NCBI GenBank assembly: GCA_937916135.1
Contig: CALFTQ010000176.1
Coordinates: forward strand, 1 to 63,322
Direction: 5' to 3'
From: an uncultured Verrucomicrobiales bacterium
GTDB taxonomy: Bacteria > Verrucomicrobiota > Verrucomicrobiia > Verrucomicrobiales > Akkermansiaceae
DNA: 63,322 bases
Below, piece by piece: positions 17,701 to 25,060 of this stretch; positions within the stretch are counted from its first letter, which is position 1; every line of letters starts with the position of its first letter. Below the pieces are notes generated by a model. That model searched no databases and had not been told where the DNA came from. It worked only from the letters and a program-made list of their open reading frames with translations. The translations under genes and the position numbers were made by a program.

Positions 17701-19850
17701 CGCCCCAGCCGCGCAAGTTTACGGGCTTTGACCACCTGGCCAGCACTGCATCCCGTGATTTGTGCTCCCTGTGGCTGGGGGATTCCACACTGTATCCCAT
17801 AGGTCTGGAATTTGCTGCCAATATGAAGAAGTGGAATAAATTCCGCGGCGCAGCGCTGCAGTATTCGATGAAGCCGATTCCGGACGGGAACGATGGTTAT
17901 CTGGTGAAGACCCGCAGGACGGAAACCCCGCTCAGTCTGGCGCGGACCCGGTTCAGGATATACTGGCTCCGCCAGTTATCTTCCGGTTGGGTAGAGCCGG
18001 AGCAGGTGGCCAAAGTGCTGGTGGAGTCCGGAACCATGAGCCCGGATACACTGGAGGAAGTAATGTCTGCGGGGAGAGATAAAAAGATGTCGCTCAACAA
18101 GATGAAACTGGAACGCCGCCGTAAGATGCTGCGTAAGTATCCGGATGGAATCATACCGGGAGATAAGGACAAAGTCTGCTCTGAACTTGCAGAACGCATG
18201 GCGGATCTGAATGTGCTGCACATGCTCGCCAATCTGCCTTCAGCAAAGCTGCCGGATTCGGTGCGCGAGTGGTTTTATAACTGCGCGTTCAGTGGTAAGG
18301 CCCCGGAGAGTCAGTCATTTGAGAAAGGGCATGTCCGCCGCATCAACCGTGCCAGCGCTGATGAGGTGAAACGCCTGATCCCGCAGGTCGTGCATTTCCG
18401 GAAAGAGGGACATAAACTGGCCCTGGATGCCATGATGCGCGATGCTTATGAACCGAATGAAGCACGGCGCTATGAGCAGGGGTGGTGCTTTTCTGTGGGG
18501 GGTGAAAGCGCATTCCGTTCTGCGGGGCAGAGCCACTGGAACCTGCTGGATGACCCGGCTCGTGGGTGGAAGCTGCTGACCCCGGAGGACCGCGACTCCT
18601 TGCACGGGCAAATCCGGGAGTTTTGCCGGAACCGGACTCCGGAACAAGCACTGCAGGAACTCAGTGAGGTGCTGAGGGAGTATCCGGGGCTGCGCGCCTA
18701 TTCATCGGATGCCCGGCAGGGCGGGCAGGTAAAGCGCCTGAACCTCTCCCCCATACCTTCTTCAAATATAGCCGAACCGGTTTATACGCTCACGGAAAGT
18801 GCGGAAATCTTCAGGCCGATAGTGGTGAAAAAGGGATTTACTGTGGAAGACCAGGCAAGTTTACCGGCAGAGTGGCAGTCGGATGCCCGCGTGTTGCCGG
18901 CGCTTCAGCTGCTGACGGAACTGCGGCGCAGTATCACCCAATCACCCTATGCGGATGAACAGGGAATCTGGTGGAAGCAGGAGCGCTATGGCGGGCTGGA
19001 CGGCAAGCGGCCCGATGGAGTAGACTCCCGCTGGAATGCGGAGGCTGGTTTGGCTGCATTCATGGAGTTTTACAAGAGGACCGCCGCTATGGAGGATGCC
19101 GGCCCCCTGAAGGTATGCGGCGTATCCCTGGGGGGCATTCGCCCGGGGGATATTGACCTCTCCACGCTGAACAATGTGACTGTATACCACAGCACCCGCA
19201 TGCCGGAGCATCAGGTGCGCCTGATGCCTGGGGAACCGAATGCATCCAACCCCTACCAGCGCAAGCCATACGTGGTGCACACCGCAGATGGCATACCCCT
19301 GTTTGCCAACAAGATGGCCAGGTATGAATCGAAAATCATGCAGACGTTCAAGCCGCTGAACTCATTCAAGAGCGATTTGGAACGGGCATATGATTTCACT
19401 TCGAACCACCGCTGGCGCAGAAGGCATATGGAGCATTTCCTGAGCGACCTGCTTGAACATCGCACCCGGACAGGGGAAGACTGGATCCAGGCAGACGAGG
19501 GCAAGGTCAATAACCTGGAGCTGTTCATGCAGATGTTTCAGGACAGTCGCTTGTCATATTATCTGGTGAAGCAGAATCCTGCCACTCTGACGCGCGGCGA
19601 GGCATTGGCGGCGGAGCTGGGGCGCCTTATGCTGCTGGCGGAGTTCGGCACGAATCGCGAGCAGAACGTGCAGGAACTGGTGAATTTCTGCAGCAAGCTT
19701 CGCACCAGTCAACAGGATAAGGAGTTGCTACAGGCTGTTTTGCACCGTGTTGTTTCGCCGGAGCCGAACCGCTTGCGGGATATTGAGCTGTCAATCCCGG
19801 AGGATGATGGAGAAAACGAACCGTCTGACGATGATGCTGAACAAGATTGA
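14727..19850 (+). CDS. Giant phage-like virion protein, 1707 aa
   Basis: This is the longest gene in the window. It is predominantly helical and charged, with an alanine/glycine-rich hydrophobic stretch at residues ~335-410 that could insert in membranes, a basic middle part (~700-1150) and a very acidic C-terminus. I recognise no enzymatic motif with confidence. Its size, membrane-active segment and position 14 bp after a helical protein and overlapping a terminase gene suggest a polyvalent or internal virion protein injected with DNA, as in podoviruses. It is intact over 5.1 kb, which argues against random decay of a prophage. Confidence 0.6.
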   Translation: MNTETTMIEQKAPIPLESLSPLPERNVGRELEKGQYWTHLLTGDLSTVPEAVRRKAGAADDALPAEERDYRLAASINRSWVVDHRNMSREEVSAAWPELRREMAEELGVADNENEVYAGLSLRHSEEPLREQVRRLFRSNYEAALKGESPALPEPADERRICETAQAHAQRTREEYLPLAESVSEGWSALKALESEMVSFPELISGTPGLLRAVDTLADMEPDERHKVYAIARSLPSAEKLQPEPEELGHALLHGVRRGADDLRHSMLQGAGHIAAAGAHQLADAFDLPGLHRAAEFTDKRLQVLHELRRLAHHEVFPIKLEDESSSLERLAVDAAEAVPGAVLSFAGGAGFGCLALSATGAAVAEARKRSPETSQNLQTLAGLTAAALQAGISMGLSRIGGDALNRTINHFAKARHAGFKGYSLAALKSLGSLSREAVVDLLSGKISSYAEQGLQELASRVDGVASNINWKELGNSEWEVDTHLREAAMNLPYYLIGAGRAALHHFRAPQALLENTAVLEKWGIDEAARRHIQEQPDIHARSQALTQALCTSRRWGGAGMLVEALRALRLLNTETHRVFNDEQDVRSFLNLPADSASRKIPDPPERDLSTPEALKEVNLLMNGRKTELPNAQQLVPLIRLWDEWNIRAMGAWIRQPENFRERAKHYLELSKDKAQALPREYRLDGYYTPYRAELVRHVVNDHMQEIINLSYQYLMNTESLDSLHRSYKTDKIARARTESKRQELLGHFCAALESAVRTGDAETALKSFSSFLEKKYTERRRLSAHAPTWMRKAQIRDFENGYETARLKILKYDKKKPQELWEAYRIMLGFRTCAEVLLDIIPHSADFQELLHLGYSPEDSFTHLLQREMQGNYGTEVWNPQKLGAAQRNDTDNMQRLAGNKNTVGRYMLLSGRQLESSPDGTGKTLWRMTRPDGTKTPWFPSQAMVVNSMAGNARTLFLPTGKGLLLDNIRNSYRYTPQGKGFFHAAFMYPPQPRKFTGFDHLASTASRDLCSLWLGDSTLYPIGLEFAANMKKWNKFRGAALQYSMKPIPDGNDGYLVKTRRTETPLSLARTRFRIYWLRQLSSGWVEPEQVAKVLVESGTMSPDTLEEVMSAGRDKKMSLNKMKLERRRKMLRKYPDGIIPGDKDKVCSELAERMADLNVLHMLANLPSAKLPDSVREWFYNCAFSGKAPESQSFEKGHVRRINRASADEVKRLIPQVVHFRKEGHKLALDAMMRDAYEPNEARRYEQGWCFSVGGESAFRSAGQSHWNLLDDPARGWKLLTPEDRDSLHGQIREFCRNRTPEQALQELSEVLREYPGLRAYSSDARQGGQVKRLNLSPIPSSNIAEPVYTLTESAEIFRPIVVKKGFTVEDQASLPAEWQSDARVLPALQLLTELRRSITQSPYADEQGIWWKQERYGGLDGKRPDGVDSRWNAEAGLAAFMEFYKRTAAMEDAGPLKVCGVSLGGIRPGDIDLSTLNNVTVYHSTRMPEHQVRLMPGEPNASNPYQRKPYVVHTADGIPLFANKMARYESKIMQTFKPLNSFKSDLERAYDFTSNHRWRRRHMEHFLSDLLEHRTRTGEDWIQADEGKVNNLELFMQMFQDSRLSYYLVKQNPATLTRGEALAAELGRLMLLAEFGTNREQNVQELVNFCSKLRTSQQDKELLQAVLHRVVSPEPNRLRDIELSIPEDDGENEPSDDDAEQD

Positions 19851-21438
19851 CCCACCTTACCGCGAGCGCCTGGCCGACCCGCTCTGGAGACTCAATAATT
19901 TGTATTGGATCGAAAATAAACGGGGAAGCATGCAGCGCTTTGCGCCGAATGCGGCTCAGCTGCGCCTGCATCGCAACCTGTGGCATCGCAATGTGGTGCT
20001 CAAGGCCCGCCAGCTGGGCATTTCCACCTATGTGGCCATGCTCATGCTGGACCGCTGCCTGTTCACACCGAATTTTCATGCGGGTATCATTGATAAGACC
20101 CTGCCGGATGCGGAGCAGAAACTGGAGAAAATCCGCTTTGCCTGGGAGCATCTGGATTATCTTCCGGCACATGCGGGGGAGGCTGACCAGGCATTGGCCT
20201 GCCTGGGGTACCTCATCAAGCAGCAGACCGGTTGCGTGAAAAAAGGGGAACTGCATCCCTCTGCGGATGCCCGCGGTCGTCTCGCCTTCTCCAATGGCAG
20301 TGATGTGCGCCTGGGCACCACGCTGCGCGGTGGCACCTTGCAGCTGCTGCACGTGAGCGAGCTGGCGCATGTCTCGGTTCATGCTCCCTGGCGGGCCCGC
20401 GAAATCCGCTCCGGCGCCATCAATACCGTGCCGGCAGAGGGTACCATCATCCTGGAGAGTACCCACGAGGGTGGTCGCTATGGTGTGAATTATGAGCTCA
20501 CCTCGCAGGCCATGGAAAACACGGCCAAGGAGGAACTCTCCCCGCTGGATTTCCGCTTCTTCTTCATGAGCTGGTTCGATAACCCGGATTATGCCTTGCC
20601 CGGCCGCGCCGGCTGGTCTGATGCGCAGGCCGCTTATTTCGAGAAGCTGGAGAGCGAATGCGGGGTGCAGCTCAGCCATGCACAGAAACTCTGGTATACC
20701 CGCATGGAACGCACCATGGGCGCGGCCATGCGGCAGGAGTACCCCTCTACCCCGGATGAGGCTTTTGCCACCGGTAATGATGGTGCCATTTACGGCGCGC
20801 AGATTGCCCGCCTGCGTGAGCAGGGCCGCATCGGCGCGGCTTTTGAATACAATCCGCAGGAACCGCTTTACACTGCGTGGGATCTTGGCCTGAGCGATCA
20901 CACCGCCATCTGGCTGGTGCAGAATTACGGGGGGCATGTCTACTGGTTGAATCATTATGCGGCCAACCAGCTGCCGCTGGAGCACTTTGCCGGTAAGATG
21001 CGTGAGTGGGAAATGAGCTATGGCCCCATAGCCGCCCATTTCCTGCCGCACGATGCCGCCCATCGCGACCCGCACGGCCATTCATACGTGGAAAGCCTGG
21101 CGGCTGCGGGAATCAGCGCGGTGCGCGTGGTGCCCCGCACGCCGGATATATGGCGCGGTATCAACTCTCTGCGCGGTATTCTGGCGCACAGCTGGTTCCA
21201 TCGCGATACCTTGCAGCAGCGCGTGAATCCCCGCGGAGAGAAAGAACCCTCCGGCCTGCGTTGCCTGGAAATGTACCGCACGGCACCTGCCGGGGCAGGG
21301 GGTACCTACCGCGAAACCCCGGTGCACGATGCGAGCTCCCACTCGGCAGATGCCGCCCGCATGTTTGCCGAGGCGCTCTCGCATGGCATGGTTTACCCGG
21401 TGCAGCTGCGTCTCACTCCCCGCCGTGCGCGTATGTAA
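19807..21438 (+). CDS. Phage terminase large subunit (packaging ATPase/nuclease)
   Basis: The ~543-aa protein matches large terminases, which pump DNA into capsids. Its N-terminal region has the terminase-type KARQLGIST segment (adenine/Walker A region), and LLHVSELAHV is the Walker B-like strand. The C-terminal RNase H-like nuclease shows WDLGLSDHTAIW, HDAAHRDPHG and SHSADAARMF, whose aspartates would bind metal. Start is uncertain: ATG at 19807 follows GGAGG by only 3 bp, and ATGs at 19831/19834 are alternatives, all overlapping the 1707-aa gene. No small terminase subunit or portal gene is seen nearby. Confidence 0.82.
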   Translation: MEKTNRLTMMLNKIDPPYRERLADPLWRLNNLYWIENKRGSMQRFAPNAAQLRLHRNLWHRNVVLKARQLGISTYVAMLMLDRCLFTPNFHAGIIDKTLPDAEQKLEKIRFAWEHLDYLPAHAGEADQALACLGYLIKQQTGCVKKGELHPSADARGRLAFSNGSDVRLGTTLRGGTLQLLHVSELAHVSVHAPWRAREIRSGAINTVPAEGTIILESTHEGGRYGVNYELTSQAMENTAKEELSPLDFRFFFMSWFDNPDYALPGRAGWSDAQAAYFEKLESECGVQLSHAQKLWYTRMERTMGAAMRQEYPSTPDEAFATGNDGAIYGAQIARLREQGRIGAAFEYNPQEPLYTAWDLGLSDHTAIWLVQNYGGHVYWLNHYAANQLPLEHFAGKMREWEMSYGPIAAHFLPHDAAHRDPHGHSYVESLAAAGISAVRVVPRTPDIWRGINSLRGILAHSWFHRDTLQQRVNPRGEKEPSGLRCLEMYRTAPAGAGGTYRETPVHDASSHSADAARMFAEALSHGMVYPVQLRLTPRRARM

Positions 21439-21447
21439 AATTCCCCT

Positions 21448-21576
21448 ATGAACACACCAACTGATCAACACAAATGGCTGGCCGGTCTGCTGACCGGCTG
21501 GGGTATCAAGGAATCCTGGGCCAAGCTCATCGCCGGTGCCATCATCGGCGCCTGCGCTGCTGCCGGGCTCCTCTGA
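21448..21576 (+). CDS. Small membrane peptide (42 aa), holin-like position
   Basis: A short reading frame starts 9 bp after the terminase stop. After a polar N-terminus (MNTPTDQHKWLAG) it has a single hydrophobic segment from about residue 25 (WAKLIAGAIIGACAAAGLL) reaching the C-terminus. It lies between the terminase and a strong terminator, so it is the last gene of the phage-derived block. One-helix holins or spanins are possible; no family assigned. Confidence 0.55.
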   Translation: MNTPTDQHKWLAGLLTGWGIKESWAKLIAGAIIGACAAAGLL

Positions 21577-21582
21577 ATATTC

Positions 21583-21616
21583 AAAGCACCTGGGGTAGAT
21601 ATCCCAGGTGCTTTTC
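21583..21616 (+). terminator. Bidirectional terminator after the terminase block
   Basis: An 11-bp stem (AAGCACCTGGG 21584-21594 with CCCAGGTGCTT 21603-21613) is followed by TTCTTT on plus. The convergent DUF3592 gene ends at 21618, so it may serve both strands. Confidence 0.85.
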
Positions 21617-21617
21617 T

Positions 21618-22100
21618 TTACTCTTGCAATTCTTCCACCTTGCCTTTAATGAGGGGACGCATCCACCCGATGGATACGATGGCAGTAATTACCCCTGCGA
21701 TTACGCCGAACAGGCTGCCATATAAGAGGGAGTTGTCGTCCAGATGCACCGTGGACGGGTCTTCCGGCAGGTAGGCAATGGTGAATGTTTCACCGGGTTT
21801 TACCGTGTCGTATTGCCTCCACGGGATAGAACAGTTTGCCTGTTGCTGGTTACCTTTCGTGTCCGTGAATTGTACTACCGGGTAGGCCGAGGTCCTCTTA
21901 TGAATCACTTTGTAGGACCGAGTCTGGTATTGGGATTCGATAACTGTTGCAACGGTGGTGACGGCTCGTTTATTGAAATCCAGAGCATCTAGAAAGACGG
22001 GGATTGCCAAAATGGTGACAGCCACCCCTATGATGAGGCTGAAGATGGAAGAGAACCAATATCTGACGATGAGCGGAAATTTTGACGTCAGGGAAGACAT
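21618..22100 (-). CDS. DUF3592-type membrane protein
   Basis: The 160-aa protein has two membrane helices (residues ~12-38 and ~125-148) flanking an extracytoplasmic beta-rich domain. Conserved DUF3592-like features are YPVVQFTDTKG and a later Y-x-P-x-x-P stretch (YLPEDP). The family's function is unknown. It faces the terminase block and may share its terminator. Confidence 0.75.
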   Translation of the reverse strand: MSSLTSKFPLIVRYWFSSIFSLIIGVAVTILAIPVFLDALDFNKRAVTTVATVIESQYQTRSYKVIHKRTSAYPVVQFTDTKGNQQQANCSIPWRQYDTVKPGETFTIAYLPEDPSTVHLDDNSLLYGSLFGVIAGVITAIVSIGWMRPLIKGKVEELQE

Positions 22101-22139
22101 GGTGTTGGTGCTGGTTAGTGGAGGGAGAAATGGGCTGGC

Positions 22140-22634
22140 TCAGGAGGCGGCGCCGGCAATGAGCTGGAGGGCCTTGGCGGTGACGCGCTGGCGGAGCTGC
22201 CGGCGGCTTATGCCGGGGAGGAAGAGTGTTTCGGTATGCACCGGGCGGGCGGCGCCGCGGCGGGCAATGGCCAGGCACACGGTGCCCACGGGGGGCTCTC
22301 CCTCGGCAGCGGTGGGGCCGGCATTGCCGGAGACCGCCACCGCGATATCTGCGCCGCTCTGGCGCATGGCGGCGGTGGCCATGGCGGCCACCACGGGCTC
22401 GCTCACCACCGAGTGCTCTTCGATGAGGGCGGCGGGCACGCCGAGGAGCCGTTCCTTGGCTTCGTTGCAGTAGGTCACCCAGCCGTAGCGGAAAGCGGCG
22501 GAGGCGCCCGGCACCTCGGTGAGGGCGGCTGCAATCATGCCGCCTGTGCAGCTTTCGGCCGTGGTCACGGTGAGCCCGGCGGCTTTCAGGTTCTCTACGG
22601 CGGCAAAGGCCAGCAGGTCAATTTCAGGATTCAT
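22140..22634 (-). CDS. pncC: Nicotinamide-nucleotide amidase (CinA C-terminal domain)
   Basis: The 164-aa protein is the stand-alone CinA C-domain, which deamidates nicotinamide mononucleotide in NAD salvage. TAESCTGG at residues ~25-32 carries the catalytic serine, and VSGNAGPT around 105 matches the VSGIAGPT loop, with Asn replacing Ile. No N-terminal MoCF domain is present. It lies 7 bp after ispF, so the two are cotranscribed. Confidence 0.9.
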   Translation of the reverse strand: MNPEIDLLAFAAVENLKAAGLTVTTAESCTGGMIAAALTEVPGASAAFRYGWVTYCNEAKERLLGVPAALIEEHSVVSEPVVAAMATAAMRQSGADIAVAVSGNAGPTAAEGEPPVGTVCLAIARRGAARPVHTETLFLPGISRRQLRQRVTAKALQLIAGAAS

Positions 22635-22641
22635 GGCGGTA

Positions 22642-23133
22642 TCATGCTTCGTCGGGGACTTGCACAGCTACGGTAGCAAAGGCGGCCATGCCTTCGCGCC
22701 GACCGAGGGCGCCCAGCTTTTCATTCGTGGTGGCTTTCACCCCCACGCGGCGGGGGGCTACGCCCAGAATCGGGGCCAGCGTCTCTTTCATCTGCTGCAC
22801 GTAGGGCATAATCTTGGGCGCTTCGGCAATGAGGGCGCAGTCCACATTCACCACTCGTCCGCCCTGGGCCTGCAGCAGCTCGACGGCTTTTTCCACGATG
22901 CGCAGCGAGCAGATATTCTTGCAGCCCTCATCGCCCGGGGGGAACCAGTAGCCGATGTCCGGCTCACCGATGGCGCCGAGAATCGCATCTGCCAGCGCGT
23001 GGCAGAGCACATCGGCATCGCTGTGGCCTGCAAGCCCCTTGGTGGGGTGCACCTGCACACCGCCCAGCCAGAGCGGACGCTCTGTCTCGGAAAAACGGTG
23101 AATATCGTAACCTAAACCTACGAGAGTTATCAT
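22642..23133 (-). CDS. ispF: 2-C-methyl-D-erythritol 2,4-cyclodiphosphate synthase
   Basis: The 163-aa enzyme acts in the MEP isoprenoid pathway. GYDIHRF (residues ~8-14) and GHSDADVLCHALADAILGA (~36-54) provide the zinc ligands, and KATTNEKLGALGR (~130) is the conserved C-terminal cytidine pocket. The usual FPDTDP loop reads FPPGDE, a family variant. Length is typical (155-165 aa). Confidence 0.95.
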   Translation of the reverse strand: MITLVGLGYDIHRFSETERPLWLGGVQVHPTKGLAGHSDADVLCHALADAILGAIGEPDIGYWFPPGDEGCKNICSLRIVEKAVELLQAQGGRVVNVDCALIAEAPKIMPYVQQMKETLAPILGVAPRRVGVKATTNEKLGALGRREGMAAFATVAVQVPDEA

Positions 23134-23153
23134 GAATGATTAATGATTAGTGA

Positions 23154-23906
23154 TTAATTTGATTGGAGGATTTCAACGAGGTCGGGGGAGTTCTGCCAGC
23201 GGGCTTCGGTTTCGGGGATGCCGTCGTTGTTAATGCCTCGGGCGGGCAGGCCGCAATCCAGCACGGCGTGGAGGAAAGCGGCATCGCGGGTATAGACGGC
23301 GCTCAGAACCGGGTCGGTATAGGTTTCCGGGGCATCCATCCACGTGGTGCGGACACCCTGCTGCAGCAGGAAGAGGACGAGGGGCTTCATTGCGTCCACT
23401 GTTTCGCCGTGGCGTTTCGCATTGATATCCTCGAGCAGATTGTTGAGAAGGTACGAGGCGTATTCTCCGGACCACTGCGACTTGTCAGAGAAATCGTATA
23501 AGCCGCTTCTGATAAATGTGCCGAGTAGCTCCACTTCCTCCCTGGAGTCAGTGCTCAGGGTGTGCAGATAATGAGCTTCGCACTGCGGCGGCAGCTGGTG
23601 TTTCTGCTGGAGTTCCTGCATGCGGGGCAGCAGCTTCAGGGCTTCCTGCGTGGCCGTCGTCTTATCCATATCAGTGCAATGCAGGTAGGTTTCTACTGCA
23701 CAGTGCAGCAGCTGCAGCTGCTTGACCGGGTCTGCTGCGGCATCTGCCTCTTGAATAGCGAAAATGGCATCCTCCTGCCAGACATCGTATTCCTGCCGAC
23801 CGAAGAAGAACTTGCTGAAGAACCAGAGAATGAGGATGGCGGCTATTACCAGCAGCACGCTTATTATTTTCGCCAGCAGGCGCAGGGCTTTCCAGAGCTT
23901 ATTCAT
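23154..23906 (-). CDS. Hypothetical membrane-anchored protein, 250 aa
   Basis: One N-terminal membrane helix (residues ~15-36) is followed by a helical soluble domain. The last ~60 residues (PVLSAVYTRDAAFLHAVLDCG...) look like a degenerate ankyrin repeat. I chose ATG 23906; a TTG at 23918 is also possible. The upstream DUF1016 gene ends at 23915, so translation is probably coupled. Function unknown. Confidence 0.65.
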   Translation of the reverse strand: MNKLWKALRLLAKIISVLLVIAAILILWFFSKFFFGRQEYDVWQEDAIFAIQEADAAADPVKQLQLLHCAVETYLHCTDMDKTTATQEALKLLPRMQELQQKHQLPPQCEAHYLHTLSTDSREEVELLGTFIRSGLYDFSDKSQWSGEYASYLLNNLLEDINAKRHGETVDAMKPLVLFLLQQGVRTTWMDAPETYTDPVLSAVYTRDAAFLHAVLDCGLPARGINNDGIPETEARWQNSPDLVEILQSN

Positions 23907-23914
23907 TTTTGATA

Positions 23915-25045
23915 TCAATCCTCTGAGGATTCAAGCAGCTTTCGCATTTCCTCCATATCGGGAAGTGAGTTGCGGAGTCTGGAGTCCATATCGGCCGCGG
24001 TCTTGTAAGTCGCTACGCCCATGGGGCTGTTATAGTCTCGTATCACATATTCTACAAATGCCTTGTTGGCACTCTTGCAGAGCAGTATGCCGACTGTGGC
24101 GTTTTCATGGGGTTTGCGCACCTTATCATCCAGCACGCGCATATAGGTTTGCAGCTGGCTGATGTATCCCGGCTTGAAGGCTCCTTTTTTCAGTTCGACC
24201 ACGACCATGCAATTCAATTCGCGGTTGAAGAAAAGCAAATCCGGGAAAAGTTCTTCCCCGTATACCTCCAGATGGTATTGGTTGCCAATGAAGGCAAAAT
24301 CCCGCCCGAAGGTCATGATGAACTTCTTGATATTGCGCACGATGGCTTGTTCCACCACACGTTCATCCACATCATCTGCCTTATCCACCTCGATTTCCTC
24401 CACGTTGATGAAGTCGAGCAGATATTCATCCTTGAACATGCCCACAGCCTTTCTCGCCTGGTTCGTGGAAAGTGTCTGCAGAAAATTATTGGCTGCGGCT
24501 CCCTGGGTCTGATACAGATTGGCTTTTAATCTGTCTCTCAGCTCATATTTATCCCATTTGTGCCGGAATGTCTCCCGGATGTAGAAGCGCGCTTCCTGCA
24601 GTGTGCTGGTTTTGCGGAGAATTTCGATGTGATGCGAGAAACTGAGACTGAGAAACGCGTCTAAGTGTATTAGTTCAGATGCCGGAGTCAGACGTTGAAG
24701 TGACAGCCCGTTGATATCGATTGTTCCGGGGTCGGTCAAATCGTCAGCCGTGGGCTGACGATTTATGAAGGGGGCCCAGAATTCGAAAAAGGTGCGCATG
24801 TTTTTGAGGCTTGTGGTAGAGAAGCCACGCAGCCCTGGTAATTCTTTGCTAAGCTGGGTGCTGATGCGTTCGAGCGCACCTGTTCCCCAGAAGTCTTTAC
24901 GGGAATGGTGCGAAATATAGCCGCCAATCCCGAAGTAGAGCGAAAGCAGCTCACCGGTTATCAGTTTGGCTGCGCGGTACTGGCTGTGCAGAATCGCTTG
25001 TTTGATAGAGCTGACCGCTTCGCGGTATGGTTGTATGTTGCTCAT
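23915..25045 (-). CDS. PDDEXK nuclease family protein (DUF1016, YhcG-like)
   Basis: The 376-aa protein has the N-terminal helical DUF1016 domain (residues ~15-180) and a C-terminal PD-(D/E)xK fold, visible as LFPDLLFF followed by VVVELKKGAFKPGY and QLQTYM. These keep the catalytic D, E and K. Homologues are often linked to restriction-modification or mobile DNA, but no methylase or specificity gene is adjacent here. It may be a solitary repair or defence nuclease. Confidence 0.85.
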   Translation of the reverse strand: MSNIQPYREAVSSIKQAILHSQYRAAKLITGELLSLYFGIGGYISHHSRKDFWGTGALERISTQLSKELPGLRGFSTTSLKNMRTFFEFWAPFINRQPTADDLTDPGTIDINGLSLQRLTPASELIHLDAFLSLSFSHHIEILRKTSTLQEARFYIRETFRHKWDKYELRDRLKANLYQTQGAAANNFLQTLSTNQARKAVGMFKDEYLLDFINVEEIEVDKADDVDERVVEQAIVRNIKKFIMTFGRDFAFIGNQYHLEVYGEELFPDLLFFNRELNCMVVVELKKGAFKPGYISQLQTYMRVLDDKVRKPHENATVGILLCKSANKAFVEYVIRDYNSPMGVATYKTAADMDSRLRNSLPDMEEMRKLLESSED

Positions 25046-25060
25046 GCGTTGAGTTCTGGG

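Noticed and set aside
13480..21576. Ordinary complete prophage
   Set aside because: No integrase, attachment-site repeats, repressor, replication or tail genes, and the block is flanked directly by housekeeping genes.
23915..25045. Type I restriction system
   Set aside because: The DUF1016 nuclease has no hsdM, hsdS or hsdR neighbours in the window.
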